From assembly GCF_000350485.1 (NCBI RefSeq), contig NZ_AORV01000021.1, forward strand, positions 62,001 through 126,000: a stretch of DNA of 64,000 bases, read 5' to 3'. The stretch comes from Ruminiclostridium cellobioparum subsp. termitidis CT1112. Its GTDB lineage: Bacteria; Bacillota; Clostridia; Acetivibrionales; DSM-1351. The notes under the pieces were generated by a model. That model worked only from the letters and a program-made list of their open reading frames with translations, was not told where the DNA came from and did not search any database. Position numbers and translations under genes: made by a program. Shown here one piece after another: positions 63,401 to 64,000 of the stretch (position 1 is the first letter of the stretch; each line of letters opens with the position of its first letter).

Positions 63401-64000
63401 TTACTTAACATCCGCCTTCTTCAAAGGAGCTTCTGCAGTTAATTCAATTAAGTGGGCAAAGCACTTAATATCAAAAGATGTCAGCTCATAATTTTTAACA
63501 CGGTTGTTCACTGCGTCCAGTTCCATTCTCCACATTGTGGGAATTGCAGGGGCCTCATCAAAAAATGCCTGCTGGAATGCGTGGTATTTTTCGGATAAAA
63601 AAGCCTTATCCCATGCCTTTTCGGAGGAAATATCACTCATAATTGGATCGAAGGTGTCACTTGTATATCTTGTGTAATTTGCAGATGAGTCGGGACCCCA
63701 AAGGTTCTTAGGATTGGGGTCAAATCCTGTCTGCCATGCGCCGTCGTACATATCAATCTTCGGATCATCGTGCTCAACTGCATCATAAAAAGCGTTGAAC
63801 TCGGTCAAACGGCCGTTGTACAACTCAACCTTCAAGCCTACATCCTTCCAGTTCTGCATTTTAAATTGTGCATAAGTATCAGCACCCTCTCCATCCATGG
63901 TCGCCCATGTAATACTGAAAGGCTTTCCACTGGGATCCTCGCGGTAACCGTCATTGTTGACATCCTTGTAGCCCGCTTCATCCAGCAGCTTCTTTGCCTT
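63401..64000 (-). CDS. Oligopeptide-binding protein, C-terminal part (runs off the window)
   Basis: The frame is open from 63401 to the window edge, giving the last 199 residues of a family 5 solute-binding protein (KKLLDEAGYKDVNNDG; FKMQNWKDVGLKVELYNG; YHAFQQAFFDEAPAIPTMWRMELD). The N-terminus lies beyond 64000. It differs in sequence from both complete OppA proteins and resembles the larger lactococcal-type OppA. With the two opp operons it makes a third peptide-binding protein in this region. A hairpin follows its stop. Confidence 0.85.
   Translation of the reverse strand, partial: KAKKLLDEAGYKDVNNDGYREDPSGKPFSITWATMDGEGADTYAQFKMQNWKDVGLKVELYNGRLTEFNAFYDAVEHDDPKIDMYDGAWQTGFDPNPKNLWGPDSSANYTRYTSDTFDPIMSDISSEKAWDKAFLSEKYHAFQQAFFDEAPAIPTMWRMELDAVNNRVKNYELTSFDIKCFAHLIELTAEAPLKKADVK

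Overview
The window looks like chromosome of a low-GC, spore-forming, anaerobic member of the Clostridia, closest in character to the mesophilic cellulolytic Ruminiclostridium group. This is an inference from content: spoIIM, a YtfJ/GerW protein and a DacF-type carboxypeptidase (sporulation), a SigI/RsgI pair (typical of cellulosome-forming clostridia but also found elsewhere), an IspH-S1 fusion, and mostly AT-rich intergenic DNA with strong GGAGG ribosome sites. No phage, plasmid, CRISPR or rRNA genes were seen.

Layout. 0.1-1.7 kb: membrane-anchored twin-cupredoxin protein and a DUF2318 metal-binding protein. 1.9-6.7 kb: cell-envelope genes (LCP ligase, a frameshifted multi-repeat stalk-domain protein, an HtrA protease, a DUF2752 protein). 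7.0-8.6 kb: UPF0210 protein with its ACT partner. 8.9-11.2 kb: radical SAM DNA modification/repair-type gene (frameshifted) with its DUF4130 partner. 11.3-21.1 kb: murD, tRNA-Leu, cheR, ispH-rpsA, cmk, aroH, a HutP-like gene, a BaiN-type flavoprotein and an RpiR regulator. 22.2-25.8 kb: three-subunit biotin-dependent transcarboxylase-type operon. 26.1-28.1 kb: sigI-rsgI. 28.5-39.9 kb: housekeeping and sporulation run (mnmM, rluB, ytfJ, DUF2953, scpB, scpA, M50 protease, dacF, pdp, xerD, spoIIM, NUDIX, rnhA). 40.6-49.6 kb: lactate permease-type carrier, unknown secreted protein, MBL/beta-CASP nuclease, EamA transporter, three tandem M42 aminopeptidases. 49.8-50.1 kb: tRNA-Ile2(CAU) and tRNA-Phe. 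50.1-64.0 kb: two complete oligopeptide ABC transporters back to back plus the end of a third binding protein.

The peptide transporters and the adjacent M42 aminopeptidases together suggest peptide uptake and cytoplasmic breakdown. The transcarboxylase genes suggest carboxyl exchange between acyl-CoA and pyruvate/oxaloacetate.

The least explained material is non-coding. There are at least three families of structured interspersed repeats: (i) a module directly upstream of hutP-like, rnhA and oppD that supplies the ribosome-binding site and runs up to the start codon, joined in two cases to larger nested-hairpin elements; (ii) two about 245-bp foldback elements with ATCAACTGGT-type inverted ends; (iii) one 186-bp foldback element with 22-bp inverted ends. 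Two genes carry clear single frameshifts, and a 28-nt copy of the tRNA-Phe 3' end lies at the far side of the first opp operon.
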